A program made the translations under genes and the position numbers. 64,000 bases of DNA from a virus. Below, in pieces: positions 34,584 through 41,700 of this stretch. Numbering within the stretch: position 1 is the first letter of the stretch; each line of letters begins with the position of its first letter. Location of the stretch: positions 1 through 64,000 of IMG/VR virus record IMGVR_UViG_3300010396_000011; one strand, written 5' to 3'. The notes beneath the pieces are model-generated. The model saw nothing but the letters and a program-made list of their open reading frames with translations, was not told the DNA's origin and ran no database searches.

Positions 34584-35339
34584 ATGACACACGGAATACG
34601 AAACGCTGGCCCCGCATCGTGGGCCGGAGCGGTTGCTATTCTTGCGGTCGGATGCTCCCTGACGCTCGCGGCACTCGATGGTCGCGCGTTCATCAAGGCG
34701 CAGAACGGCAAAGCGGAGCGGGCCGACGTGCAGTGGCAGGCGCTCGCGGATCGGCACGCACGGCAGATCGAACAGGATCTACGCCTCCGCGAAGACGCGG
34801 CGGTCTCCGGGATATCTGCCCTCCACGCCACCGTTGACGCGCAACTGACTGGATTTCGCTCCGATCTCACGCGCGAATCATCCGCCTACCGCGGCGCACT
34901 CCTGATCGCAGTTGGGATGCTGGACCGGCGCATAGGGCAGGGTCTTCAGATCAGCGACGCGCAGTTGGCCGGATTTCGCGCGGATGTGAAACCCACACTC
35001 GTGAATGCAGCCGCGCTGGAAGCCACGTACACCGCCCTGCCGGATCGTCTCGCATACGCGAATCGCTGGCTGTGGGATTGTCACGAATTCTCAGGCTGTC
35101 TGCAATCTCAGACGCTGGCGCTGGTCGGCTCAACGCGCTACACCCTCGGGCGCGTGGCGAAAGCGTCGGACGCCTTCCCTGAGCTTGTGCAGGGTATCGG
35201 AGGCATGGCGGCAGACGGTCATGCGTGGACCCGCAAATACGTCATGCCGCACCCGATGAAGGTCGGGGACTACTTCAAGGCGGCCGGCAAGGCCACGCTC
35301 GGTGTCGGCACAGCGGCGTTGCGCGGCGGGGTGTTCTGA
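34584..35339 (+). CDS. Membrane-anchored helical protein, unknown
   Basis: A 251-residue protein. A hydrophobic segment at residues 11-32 (WAGAVAILAVGCSLTLAAL) is followed by a long helical, coiled-coil-like part (ERADVQWQALADRHARQIEQ) and a repeated motif (DAQLTGFRSDL and DAQLAGFRADV). The C-terminal part is basic and Ala/Gly-rich. It opens the lysis/accessory block. Its stop directly precedes the GTG of the next gene. Function not recognised; envelope-located by topology. Confidence 0.55.
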   Translation: MTHGIRNAGPASWAGAVAILAVGCSLTLAALDGRAFIKAQNGKAERADVQWQALADRHARQIEQDLRLREDAAVSGISALHATVDAQLTGFRSDLTRESSAYRGALLIAVGMLDRRIGQGLQISDAQLAGFRADVKPTLVNAAALEATYTALPDRLAYANRWLWDCHEFSGCLQSQTLALVGSTRYTLGRVAKASDAFPELVQGIGGMAADGHAWTRKYVMPHPMKVGDYFKAAGKATLGVGTAALRGGVF

Positions 35340-35549
35340 GTGTCCAACTACTGCCACATCCTCAACAAGCCGCCCGTAATCGCGACGAACTACCGCGAGC
35401 GGCAGGAAATCTGCGCATCATGCGGGGCTGAATTCACGAAACGCGCGGGCAATCAGGTTCGCTGCAAATCATGCGCGGAGGCGCGGGCGGCGAAGCTGGC
35501 GAAGTCTGCCCTTCAGCGCTCGCGTGCGAAGAAATCACTTTCGAAGTAG
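35340..35549 (+). CDS. Small zinc-ribbon protein
   Basis: A 69-residue basic protein starting at GTG 35340, next to the upstream stop. CASCGAEF (CxxC) and VRCKSCAEAR (CxxC) form a four-Cys zinc ribbon, followed by a Lys/Arg/Ala helix. Likely to bind nucleic acid or protein. No family assigned. Confidence 0.6.
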   Translation: MSNYCHILNKPPVIATNYRERQEICASCGAEFTKRAGNQVRCKSCAEARAAKLAKSALQRSRAKKSLSK

Positions 35550-35569
35550 CACCCCAAAGGAGAAGCACC

Positions 35570-35716
35570 ATGGACCTATCGACACTCGCAAACGCGGCGG
35601 AATCGGCTCTTTCCACTTACGGTAATAGCCAAACCGCCGTCACCAATGACCAAGCAACCCCCGGCCCCTGTTCCCGCTGCCTAACCAACACCTCACTAAA
35701 ACCGAAAAGGAGCTAA
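35570..35716 (+). CDS. Hypothetical 48-residue protein
   Basis: A strong AAAGGAG site lies 7 bp before ATG 35570. The product has a helical N-terminus (DLSTLANAAESALSTYG) and a C-terminal CSRC motif. Too short to classify; called on ribosome site and spacing between neighbours. Confidence 0.5.
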   Translation: MDLSTLANAAESALSTYGNSQTAVTNDQATPGPCSRCLTNTSLKPKRS

Positions 35717-35722
35717 CCGACT

Positions 35723-36025
35723 ATGAACGTTATTGCAATCGCCTTACTCGCCATGGCCGCCGTCCAGCAGCAGCCCCAAAAACAGGCGGACGGCATAAAG
35801 CCGAAGATCCTCAGTATCGAAATGGTGCCCAGCGACGCCGAACTTCTCCCTCCCGCCTGCAAAGACGTTGCCAGCGGAGGATATCTGCACTTGGACGAAC
35901 TCACCCCTGAGCAAGTCGGGGAAAGCGTAATCGAGCTTTCCAAGAGTGGCGCGGAAATCAAGTTGTGGGGCGTCGTCAACAATCGGATCTTCGTATCCAC
36001 CAGATGTCCGAAGCCGACTAAATAG
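35723..36025 (+). CDS. Small exported protein, unknown
   Basis: A 100-residue protein with a short signal peptide-like start (NVIAIALLAMAAVQQQ) and AAAAGGAG upstream. The mature part has IKPKILSIEMVPSDAEL and a helix (TPEQVGESVIELSKSGAEI). One of several small exported proteins in this block. Not recognised. Confidence 0.55.
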   Translation: MNVIAIALLAMAAVQQQPQKQADGIKPKILSIEMVPSDAELLPPACKDVASGGYLHLDELTPEQVGESVIELSKSGAEIKLWGVVNNRIFVSTRCPKPTK

Positions 36026-36069
36026 CCGAACCGCGCGGCGTGCTTCGGTGCGCCGCGCACCTCCACAAC

Positions 36070-36975
36070 ATGAAAAGAATACTGAGTATCGATGGCGGTG
36101 GAATTCGCGGCTCGCTCCCGGCATGCGCGCTGGTGGAGCTGGAACGGCAGACCGGAAAGCTCACGCGCGATTCGTTCGACTTCGTAGCGGGGACTTCAAC
36201 GGGCGCGCTGATCGCCGCAGCTGTGGCGGCCGGTGTTCCGGCGACGCGCATCCTCGACATCTACCTGAAGCGCACTCCGGAGATATTCAACCACGGCATT
36301 GCAGAGGCTTGGGGATTGCGCCTCACGCGCGGATGGGCCTACGATCCCCGCAACATCGCGCGGGTGCTCGCGTCCGAATTCGGCGTCGCGGCGGACTGGT
36401 CGCTCAACGATTCGCCGATTCGCATCCTGCTGACGGCGCGCGGGGTGGGGCAGCAGCCCTGGTACTTCGTTCAGGACCGGCCGCGAAACGCGAAGACGAC
36501 CGGCAAGCTGCACATAATCGATTGCGCGGTGGCGAGCGCGGCGGCGCCCACGTATTTCGCGCCGTGGTATGTTCCGCCTCTCGCGGGCTCGCTCGTGGGC
36601 TGGGCGTTCGACGGCGGTACAGGCGTCACCGGGAACCCCGTGTACCAGGCGTGCGTGGAGGCCTTCGAGTACGACGATTTCACGCCGGCCGATACGCGCG
36701 TCATCTCGCTCGGCACCGGCTTTCATCCCGGCGCCACGGTGAATCCACCGGAAGGACTGCTCGCAACGCTCTCCTGGACCATCGACTCGCTCACGAGCGC
36801 GCCGGAGGATCAGCAGACGGAAATCGTGCAACGGCACTACCCCGGCATCATGCAGCGCTTCAACTGGCCACTGCCTGCGGCTGTGGATATGGCCGACGTG
36901 AGCGCGGTACCTGGGCTGGTGGATATTGGCCGGAAGGTCGCGGCCGAGATGGACTGGAATTCGATTCTGGAGTAA
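36070..36975 (+). CDS. Patatin-like phospholipase
   Basis: A 301-residue protein from ATG 36070; an earlier in-frame ATG adds ten residues before the conserved start and is less likely. It has the oxyanion motif DGGGIRG (8-14), the nucleophile elbow GTSTG (Ser43), and a catalytic-Asp candidate in FDGGTG (Asp181), so the Ser-Asp dyad is complete. It would hydrolyse acyl chains of phospholipids. No cyclic-nucleotide synthase is nearby, so there is no sign of a CBASS system. The position within the lysis/accessory block suggests envelope damage or lipid remodelling. Confidence 0.85.
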   Translation: MKRILSIDGGGIRGSLPACALVELERQTGKLTRDSFDFVAGTSTGALIAAAVAAGVPATRILDIYLKRTPEIFNHGIAEAWGLRLTRGWAYDPRNIARVLASEFGVAADWSLNDSPIRILLTARGVGQQPWYFVQDRPRNAKTTGKLHIIDCAVASAAAPTYFAPWYVPPLAGSLVGWAFDGGTGVTGNPVYQACVEAFEYDDFTPADTRVISLGTGFHPGATVNPPEGLLATLSWTIDSLTSAPEDQQTEIVQRHYPGIMQRFNWPLPAAVDMADVSAVPGLVDIGRKVAAEMDWNSILE

Positions 36976-36998
36976 TACCGCATCAAAAAGGAGCAACT

Positions 36999-37361
36999 AT
37001 GAAAGCATATACGCCCACTTGGGATACGCCTGTCGGCATTCAGTTCAACGGTCAGCCGTCAGGAGTTTCCGTCAATCCGAAACTCTGCCTGACGCCCGAA
37101 AGCGCGGTTGAGCTTGCGGCTTTATTCCCGCAATACATCTCCGCAATCACGTTCGAGTTTCCTTCCTCGCTCGGCGGCGCGTTCTCGTTCGAAGCGAGCA
37201 GCAACGCACACGGCGGAAAGGTGCCGTGGTTTAACTATGTCAACGGCACGAAGGACAACGCGGCGAATGTCGCCGGGATCTTCGACCACGGGTTTCCGAT
37301 TGTCAACGCTCTGCCTTGGGCTCTGATGCAGATTCAGGGCGTGATGGACGCCGGAGAGTAG
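36999..37361 (+). CDS. Hypothetical 120-residue protein
   Basis: A strong AAAAAGGAG site precedes ATG 36999. The protein has TPTWDTPVGIQFNGQPSG at the start and a middle strand-loop region (ITFEFPSSLGGAFSFEASS). The longer upstream frame lies inside the patatin gene and is a shadow. No family recognised. Confidence 0.6.
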   Translation: MKAYTPTWDTPVGIQFNGQPSGVSVNPKLCLTPESAVELAALFPQYISAITFEFPSSLGGAFSFEASSNAHGGKVPWFNYVNGTKDNAANVAGIFDHGFPIVNALPWALMQIQGVMDAGE

Positions 37362-37365
37362 GATA

Positions 37366-37608
37366 ATGATGCGGCAGGCTCTAATCCTCGTGGTGGCGCT
37401 TGCCGCATCCGCCAAGGCCCCCTGGGAACTAGCCAACGGTTACGCCGTGGTCTACAACCAGTGGGCCGCGATGCGCAACGAGCGCGTGAACGATCCAGCG
37501 AAAGTCGGCACCGTATCAGCGAAAGAATTTCAACTTTGGCAGCGCGTGAAGTCCGCTAGGCGCGCATTCGAAGATGCCATCGACGCGGAATATCGCGGCG
37601 AACGGTAA
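37366..37608 (+). CDS. Small exported helical protein
   Basis: An 80-residue protein with a signal-like start (MRQALILVVALAASAKA) followed by a charged helix (KEFQLWQRVKSARRAFEDAI). It begins 4 bp after the previous stop. A periplasmic accessory or spanin-like role is possible but not shown. Confidence 0.5.
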   Translation: MMRQALILVVALAASAKAPWELANGYAVVYNQWAAMRNERVNDPAKVGTVSAKEFQLWQRVKSARRAFEDAIDAEYRGER

Positions 37609-37647
37609 AACGTCCCGCAAGTAAACCAACCGCACAAAGGAGATGTC

Positions 37648-38169
37648 ATGCGAAAGCTCTCTGTAATCACCGCTCTGCTCACGCTCACCGCGCTTTCCGC
37701 CTTCGCGCAAAGTGCTCATCCCTGCTCCGCGCACGATCAGTTCTGGGCGCACGTCTACAATCCGGAACGATTGACCGTTCAGGAGCCCTGCGTCTCCGTT
37801 ACTGGCGTGATCGTGGATGCGACCTCCGGCAAGCGCAAGGATGGCCAGCGGCACGAGAAAGACGGCGACAACCACGGTTGGCTGAAACTGGATCCTGGCC
37901 AGGCGAAGTACCTCAACGCCGGGAACCGATCGCACGAGGGCGGCAATCTGGTATTTGAGGTGGCTTGCAAATACCCCGTCGGCCAATCCGATGCCGTTGC
38001 GGCGTGCGAGGGCTACGAAAGCCCGGTGCAGATACCGCCCGTCGGCACGCATGTACGGATCACCGGTAGTTGGGTACAGGACGATAACCACGCCCGGTGG
38101 CTTGAGGTGCATCCCGTTTTTCTAATCGAAGTGCTGGATGCGTCGGTATCGGCGATGCTCCGGAAGTAA
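37648..38169 (+). CDS. Exported OB-fold-like protein
   Basis: A 173-residue protein with a signal peptide (RKLSVITALLTLTALSAFAQ) and AAAGGAG upstream. The body contains VSVTGVIVDATSGKRKDG, HGWLKLDPGQAKYLNAGN and IPPVGTHVRITGSWVQD, ending LEVHPVFLIEV. This is a pattern I associate with a widespread family of secreted bacterial proteins with an OB-like fold. Probably acquired from a host-like genome. Role unknown. Confidence 0.6.
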   Translation: MRKLSVITALLTLTALSAFAQSAHPCSAHDQFWAHVYNPERLTVQEPCVSVTGVIVDATSGKRKDGQRHEKDGDNHGWLKLDPGQAKYLNAGNRSHEGGNLVFEVACKYPVGQSDAVAACEGYESPVQIPPVGTHVRITGSWVQDDNHARWLEVHPVFLIEVLDASVSAMLRK

Positions 38170-38210
38170 AAGCTACTTGGGAACCCGGTTGTGCATCGGT
38201 TCAACACGAT

Positions 38211-38531
38211 TTAACGCGAGTCGGGCCAGTAATGATTGCGAATAACCATTTCCATGCGCGCCTTGCCTGCGGGATTAGCGGAGTGGACTCTGACGCCACG
38301 TTCGGGCCATACTCCGTTTTCTTCCATCCAGCAGACCACGGTGTATCCGGTCTTTTCTTTGCTTGGCCGTCCGAGGGTCGATTCGATATCTAAGTCGTGG
38401 TCTAGGGACGCTTGGATAACGGTCCCGGTTTGCAGCGCGGCTATGGCCTCATCTGCAGTCTTGGCCCAGTGCCACCCAATGCAACCGTGCGCGGCGGGAT
38501 CGCGTATGTCGTCAAGCCAAAGCCTCATCAT
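38211..38531 (-). CDS. Cyclic-phosphate-processing receiver-like protein (cREC)
   Basis: A 106-residue minus-strand protein from ATG 38531, preceded by GGAG 9 bp upstream. RLWLDDIRDPAAHGC, AKTADEAIAALQTG and IQASLDHDLD are the conserved blocks of the cREC family of small receiver-like proteins, predicted to act on cyclic phosphate ends. The frame is open further upstream but has no better start. It is the only minus gene in the plus-strand lysis block, which suggests a moron-like acquisition. Confidence 0.65.
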   Translation of the reverse strand: MMRLWLDDIRDPAAHGCIGWHWAKTADEAIAALQTGTVIQASLDHDLDIESTLGRPSKEKTGYTVVCWMEENGVWPERGVRVHSANPAGKARMEMVIRNHYWPDSR

Positions 38532-38556
38532 ATAACCCGTCTCCATTCTACATTTT

Positions 38557-39075
38557 ATGAAAACCAAACTCACGCTCCCATTCGCGCTCGCGCTCTCTGC
38601 GTTCGGGCAAACCGTTGATACGCTCCCCGCGCACCTGATCGGCTTCGGCCCAACCTGGAATCGCGGTGCGAACAACCCGTACAGCGCCGATCTGAACTTC
38701 GCCGTCCGCGTCGGCACCACGAAGTTCTACAGCTACACATCCGTCGCCACGCCGATCAGTTTCCAGATCGCTGGCCAGCCGGTGGCGTCCTCGATTACCA
38801 CAGGTGGCGCGTATGTCGCTGTGCAATCCGCGAGCGGCGCCGTCTCGCTCGTATTCATCGCGCAGGCGGGATTTTCTTCGCTCCAGCAGACCAGCACGAT
38901 CGCTCCGCAGTTCAGCGGATCCGTGGGAGTTGATTTCCGCATCGGCAAGAGTCCGGTGCATGTGATGCCGTTTGCCAAAGCGGCGAATGCCAGCACTTCC
39001 GCAACGAGCGGGGCTCTCGCGACGGCTGTTCTACAGCCCGGAATTCAGGTGCTATTCAGCTTCGGAGGGAAGTAA
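38557..39075 (+). CDS. Exported beta-barrel-like protein
   Basis: A 172-residue protein with a signal peptide (KTKLTLPFALALSAFG) and alternating strands (FAVRVGTTKFYSYTSVATP, SGSVGVDFRIGKSPVHVMPF), ending in a strand pattern (LQPGIQVLFSFGGK) that resembles small outer-membrane barrels. Such a protein could mask a receptor after infection. It overlaps the candidate holin ATG by one base. Confidence 0.55.
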   Translation: MKTKLTLPFALALSAFGQTVDTLPAHLIGFGPTWNRGANNPYSADLNFAVRVGTTKFYSYTSVATPISFQIAGQPVASSITTGGAYVAVQSASGAVSLVFIAQAGFSSLQQTSTIAPQFSGSVGVDFRIGKSPVHVMPFAKAANASTSATSGALATAVLQPGIQVLFSFGGK

Positions 39076-39254
39076 TGCAAACCTTCAAGTCATTCCTCGA
39101 AAGCTCTGCGGGCGAAGTCCTCGTCGCCTTTGCCCTGATGGGCGCTGGAACCGCAATGTATCTCGGCAAGATCCCGAAGGCCGAAGACGCCATCGTTGCG
39201 GGTTTGACGCTCGTGAGCCGCGCCATGATCGGAGGTCGTAACAGTGCCCAATAG
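39075..39254 (+). CDS. Candidate holin, 59 residues
   Basis: Starts at ATG 39075 with GGAGGGA upstream and overlaps the endolysin gene by 11 bp. One hydrophobic segment (VLVAFALMGAGTAMYLG) is followed by a basic, amphipathic tail. Its size, single membrane segment and position right before the endolysin fit a small holin. Sequence alone cannot prove it. Confidence 0.5.
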   Translation: MQTFKSFLESSAGEVLVAFALMGAGTAMYLGKIPKAEDAIVAGLTLVSRAMIGGRNSAQ

Positions 39255-39723
39255 CGAACAACTCGCCTTCCTGAAAATGGCCGCGACAGCAGCCGCCAAG
39301 TGCGAGCAGGAAACCGGATGCCCCGCTGAGCTATCCGTGGCGCAATGCGTCCTGGAAAGCGCGTGGGGAACACGCATGCCTGGGATGAACGCATTCGGCA
39401 TCAAGGCGACCGATTCCCACGCCACTTACCAGCTCACCAAGGAATATCTCGACGGCCAGTGGCAGACGGTCCGCGCCGCCTTCGAAGCGTACGACACTCT
39501 CGCGGATTGCTTCATCGCTCACGCGCGGCTGATCCAGCGAGGCCGCTACACGGACGCGTGGCGCGACTATGAGCAGCGGTGCGACCTTGACGCCCTGGTC
39601 GACGGCATCGCGCACATCTACGCGACCGATCCGAACTACGCAGCAATGGTAAAGCAGATCGCGCACGAGCCCGCGGTAGCGGCTGCGCTTTCCGCCGCTC
39701 GCAACCGGGTGAACGTCGCGTGA
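39244..39723 (+). CDS. Endolysin, GH73-like glucosaminidase
   Basis: A 159-residue protein from GTG 39244. The core CPAELSVAQCVLESAWGTR with Glu38, followed by MNAFGIKA and a late RYTDAWRDYEQRCDL, matches FlgJ/GH73-type glucosaminidase domains that cut peptidoglycan between GlcNAc and MurNAc. There is no signal peptide, so release would need the upstream holin. The length is that of a one-domain endolysin. Confidence 0.8.
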   Translation: MPNSEQLAFLKMAATAAAKCEQETGCPAELSVAQCVLESAWGTRMPGMNAFGIKATDSHATYQLTKEYLDGQWQTVRAAFEAYDTLADCFIAHARLIQRGRYTDAWRDYEQRCDLDALVDGIAHIYATDPNYAAMVKQIAHEPAVAAALSAARNRVNVA

Positions 39724-39800
39724 GCCTCTTCCGCCACAAGCAGTGTGACCGCTGCAAAACGAAGCGACCGGAGTCCGCCGATGGAACAGAGCGAGAATAG
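39720..39800 (+). CDS. Tiny CxxC protein
   Basis: A 26-residue frame from GTG 39720, sharing GTGA with the endolysin stop, a junction used repeatedly in this genome. It has a CDRC motif and basic residues, and ends 20 bp inside the next gene. Supported only by junction style and composition. Confidence 0.35.
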   Translation: MSLFRHKQCDRCKTKRPESADGTERE

Positions 39801-40071
39801 CCGCCGCGATCGCGCTGGCATGGTAGCGTATGCCGCTGCAGCCGATCTCCTGGACGAACTCACGATCATCGTCACGGAGGTGGCCGATGCCCGCGGCGAG
39901 CTCATGGATGACGACTTGATGCAGCCGCGGCTTCGCAAGATCCATGCGGCCACGGAACGGCTGGCGTGCGTGGCATTGAGCCTTCAGGCATTCGCGAAGG
40001 TGCGCGGCGCCGGCGGGTACATCAGCGTGCATGACGGCCGGTCCCGCGTTTCGGTTGTCACTGGGTGCTGA
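39781..40071 (+). CDS. Hypothetical helical protein
   Basis: A 96-residue protein from ATG 39781; an earlier in-frame ATG at 39745 is possible. Mostly helical and acidic (AAAADLLDELTIIVTEVADA, HAATERLACVALSLQAF), ending in a short strand (GYISVHDGRSRVSVV). Last plus gene of the lysis block, meeting the minus-strand genes tail to tail at 40071/40073. Confidence 0.5.
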   Translation: MEQSENSRRDRAGMVAYAAAADLLDELTIIVTEVADARGELMDDDLMQPRLRKIHAATERLACVALSLQAFAKVRGAGGYISVHDGRSRVSVVTGC

Positions 40072-40072
40072 T

Positions 40073-40300
40073 TCACGCCGCCAGCGCGAACGGCACTTCC
40101 TCTGCCTTCGCTATCACGGCGCGCGCCCATTCCAGCATTAATCCCTGATACCGCTGCGGATCGCGCAGAATGATCCGTGCTGCCTGCTCGTTTTCGCGGG
40201 CGTAGCGCTCTGCCTTTTGTTGCGGGGTTTTCATGCGGAGCGGGCATTCGCGGGAGCGTTTGCGAATGCCCACGGGTGCGACGGCTGACGCCTTAACCAT
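40073..40300 (-). CDS. Small helical protein, minus strand
   Basis: A 75-residue frame; a shorter version from ATG 40234 (KTPQQKAERYARENEQAA) is equally likely and contains the convincing part. It is a basic amphipathic helix ending in WARAVIAKAEEVPFALAA. No clear ribosome site for either start. First gene after the strand switch. Confidence 0.45.
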   Translation of the reverse strand: MVKASAVAPVGIRKRSRECPLRMKTPQQKAERYARENEQAARIILRDPQRYQGLMLEWARAVIAKAEEVPFALAA

Positions 40301-40356
40301 ACAGCGGGTAATATCTTAGAATCAAGATTATTTGATGCGGGGGTGGGCGTTTACGC

Positions 40357-40511
40357 TCACTTGTCCGGTTTACTGGGTGGAGGCGGCGCGGGCGGATGAG
40401 GAGACGCTGGCCTCAACGTGTCCGGATGGGCGTCGCCGACGTGATCTCGCTTGAAGCGGTCAGGACGAGGCTCGGGCGGGCGTGGCGGAGGCTGGGGGTT
40501 CTTTTGTTTCC
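40357..40511 (-). other. Proline-rich open frame beyond the SLATT-like gene
   Basis: Downstream of the SLATT-like stop, the -1 frame encodes about 50 Pro-rich residues (PQPPPRPPEPRPDRFKRD and PHPPAPPPPSKPDK) ending at 40357. That frame is open all the way back to an ATG at 41070 that has the best ribosome site of the region. It may be a frameshifted tail, a separate overlapped protein, or chance. Apart from this, 40301-40511 shows nothing else. Confidence 0.25.
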
Positions 40512-41057
40512 CTAGAAATGCGTCCAGAGGTAATCGGGCGGAATGGCCTGGAGGGTTTTGGCGTCTTCGCGCGTGAACATTTCCGAATCCGGATCGAGCT
40601 CGTCCATTGATTCGATACGCGTGTACGCCTCGTGCAGCATCTTGGCGTAGCCGAGGTGTTCCGGAAGCAGCCTGCCGGCGCGCTTCATCTCCGTGATCGC
40701 CAGTTCGATTTGGCCGAACAGTTGAGAATACGCAAATCGCAGGTTGCGGAGATCGCGGATCTTTTCCGACAGACCGAAGTAAGGAACGGTCCCGGAGATG
40801 ATTGCCGCGATTCCCGACAGGATCGCTGCCGGATAGCTCGGGGCATCGGGAATGAGTAGAAGCGATAGGGTGCCCGTGGAACACAGGGCCGCGGCGACCA
40901 GTAGCGATCGGCTGCGACTCTCGAACTTCTCCGCGCGACAGCCGTAATACCGCATGTTCACGTTTGCGAGACGGTACAGATTGAACAGTCGGCACAACTC
41001 GGTGTGATACGGGTCCGGCGTCGCGGCGGATACGAGGGCTTCTACTGCCGATTCCAT
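40512..41057 (-). CDS. Two-TM, SLATT-like membrane protein
   Basis: A 181-residue minus-strand protein. A helical N-terminus (LCRLFNLYRLANVNMRYYG) is followed by two membrane segments (LLVAAALCSTGTLSLLLI and AAILSGIAAIISGTVPYFG) and a long cytoplasmic helix (SEKIRDLRNLRFAYSQLFGQ). This is the topology of SLATT-domain proteins, membrane effectors of nucleotide-signalling defence systems. No synthase is visible nearby, so a stand-alone role such as superinfection exclusion is possible. AGGAG lies 18 bp ahead of ATG 41057, closer to another ATG at 41070 in a different frame. Confidence 0.5.
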   Translation of the reverse strand: MESAVEALVSAATPDPYHTELCRLFNLYRLANVNMRYYGCRAEKFESRSRSLLVAAALCSTGTLSLLLIPDAPSYPAAILSGIAAIISGTVPYFGLSEKIRDLRNLRFAYSQLFGQIELAITEMKRAGRLLPEHLGYAKMLHEAYTRIESMDELDPDSEMFTREDAKTLQAIPPDYLWTHF

Positions 41058-41237
41058 AATGGTTGCCCATATTATCTCCTATTGCGAAGCTTAAGTCTCT
41101 GGTTTTCTACTTCGCCCCGCACGCGCGTTCCGCGTCCTCCACAGCGATCCCCTTCCGCACCTGGGACACCCTGCACTCGCAGAACGTCTTCGCGTCAGTT
41201 CGCGCACCGACAGGTTTAAGACTCGGTTGTCGATTTT
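41058..41237. other. Non-coding stretch, upstream part of the intergenic region
   Basis: Between the start of the SLATT-like gene and the direct repeats I see no gene with a ribosome site and no clear promoter. It should hold the minus-strand promoter of the SLATT-like gene, but no consensus boxes stand out. Confidence 0.5.
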
Positions 41238-41269
41238 GCGGTCATTTGTCAGCAAGCCGCGGTCATTTG
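41238..41269. repeat. Paired direct repeats, possible operator
   Basis: GCGGTCATTTG occurs at 41238-41248 and 41259-41269, exactly 21 bp apart, which is two helix turns. The shared block extends to GCGGTCATTTGYC. This spacing suits binding of two repressor units on one DNA face. It lies 19 bp upstream of a promoter-like pair. Confidence 0.45.
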
Positions 41270-41287
41270 CCCGCGAGTTGCGGCGGA

Positions 41288-41316
41288 TTGCGGCGGTATG
41301 TCGCGTGTGCTAACAT
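41288..41316 (+). promoter_or_regulatory. Promoter-like pair TTGCGG-N17-TAACAT
   Basis: A TTGCGG box (41288-41293), a 17-bp spacer and TAACAT (41311-41316) would start a transcript near 41322. That transcript reaches a terminator at 41346-41405 and contains only a five-codon frame (ATG at 41321), so it would make a short RNA of about 80 nt. Confidence 0.35.
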
Positions 41317-41345
41317 TTGCATGAGTCTAGTGCTTTAGCAAGATT

Positions 41346-41405
41346 GGCCCATCATGCCGGACTAATACACCCGGCGCGGAAACGCAGATGGGCCTTTCTC
41401 TTTTT
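41346..41405 (+). terminator. Terminator with branched stem
   Basis: The 8-bp stem GGCCCATC (41346-41353) / GATGGGCC (41387-41394) encloses an inner GCCGG/CCGGC hairpin and is followed by TTTCTCTTTTT. It separates a short upstream transcript from the next promoter at 41408. Confidence 0.6.
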
Positions 41406-41407
41406 CC

Positions 41408-41438
41408 TTGACAGGCCGCCAGTGTCGTTTGTTATCGT
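41408..41438 (+). promoter_or_regulatory. Promoter with consensus TTGACA
   Basis: TTGACA at 41408-41413 is a perfect -35 box. The best -10 candidate is TATCGT at 41433-41438, with a 19-bp spacer. It directly precedes a region dense in long inverted repeats and lacking a protein gene, so it probably drives the structured RNA. Confidence 0.5.
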
Positions 41439-41445
41439 AGGGGCG

Positions 41446-41700
41446 TATTCGGCTAAAGCGCAGTCCATCACTAGGTAAGTCCCTAGTCGGTTGGTTCGCG
41501 GGACTCCTTACCCCGGTTCACCCGGCCCGATAAAACAACGGCCCGCAGCAGCAAGGATTACGGACATAGGCACCGATGAAGTTGAGCGCTTGTGAAATCC
41601 CAGGCAACGGGCAGGTAGTTGATCCTGCAATCGCGGCTACGTCCTGGTCTCCGGCGTTCGAAGCATACTAAGCTAGCGCTCAACTTCAAGAATCCTTAGG
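41446..41700 (+). ncRNA. Candidate structured non-coding RNA
   Basis: No protein gene fits here. A perfect 13-bp stem pairs 41578-41590 (GAAGTTGAGCGCT) with 41675-41687 (AGCGCTCAACTTC), enclosing 84 nt. Inside, CCCAGG/CCTGG and the hairpin CAGG-TAGTTGAT-CCTG nest within it. The 5' half holds GGTAAG-TCCC paired with GGGA-CTC-CTTACC. With a TTGACA box upstream, this looks like an expressed, folded RNA of about 255 nt. I could not match it to tmRNA, 6S, RNase P, SRP or a tRNA. The 3' end is not defined by a clear terminator. Confidence 0.55.

Noticed and set aside
36196-36996. 266-codon minus-strand frame over the patatin gene
   Set aside because: The patatin frame has intact catalytic motifs; the reverse frame has none.
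36070-41057. CBASS-like defence system (patatin plus SLATT-like effector plus cREC)
   Set aside because: No nucleotidyltransferase, SMODS, Cap2 or Cap3-like gene is visible, and the three genes are not in one operon.
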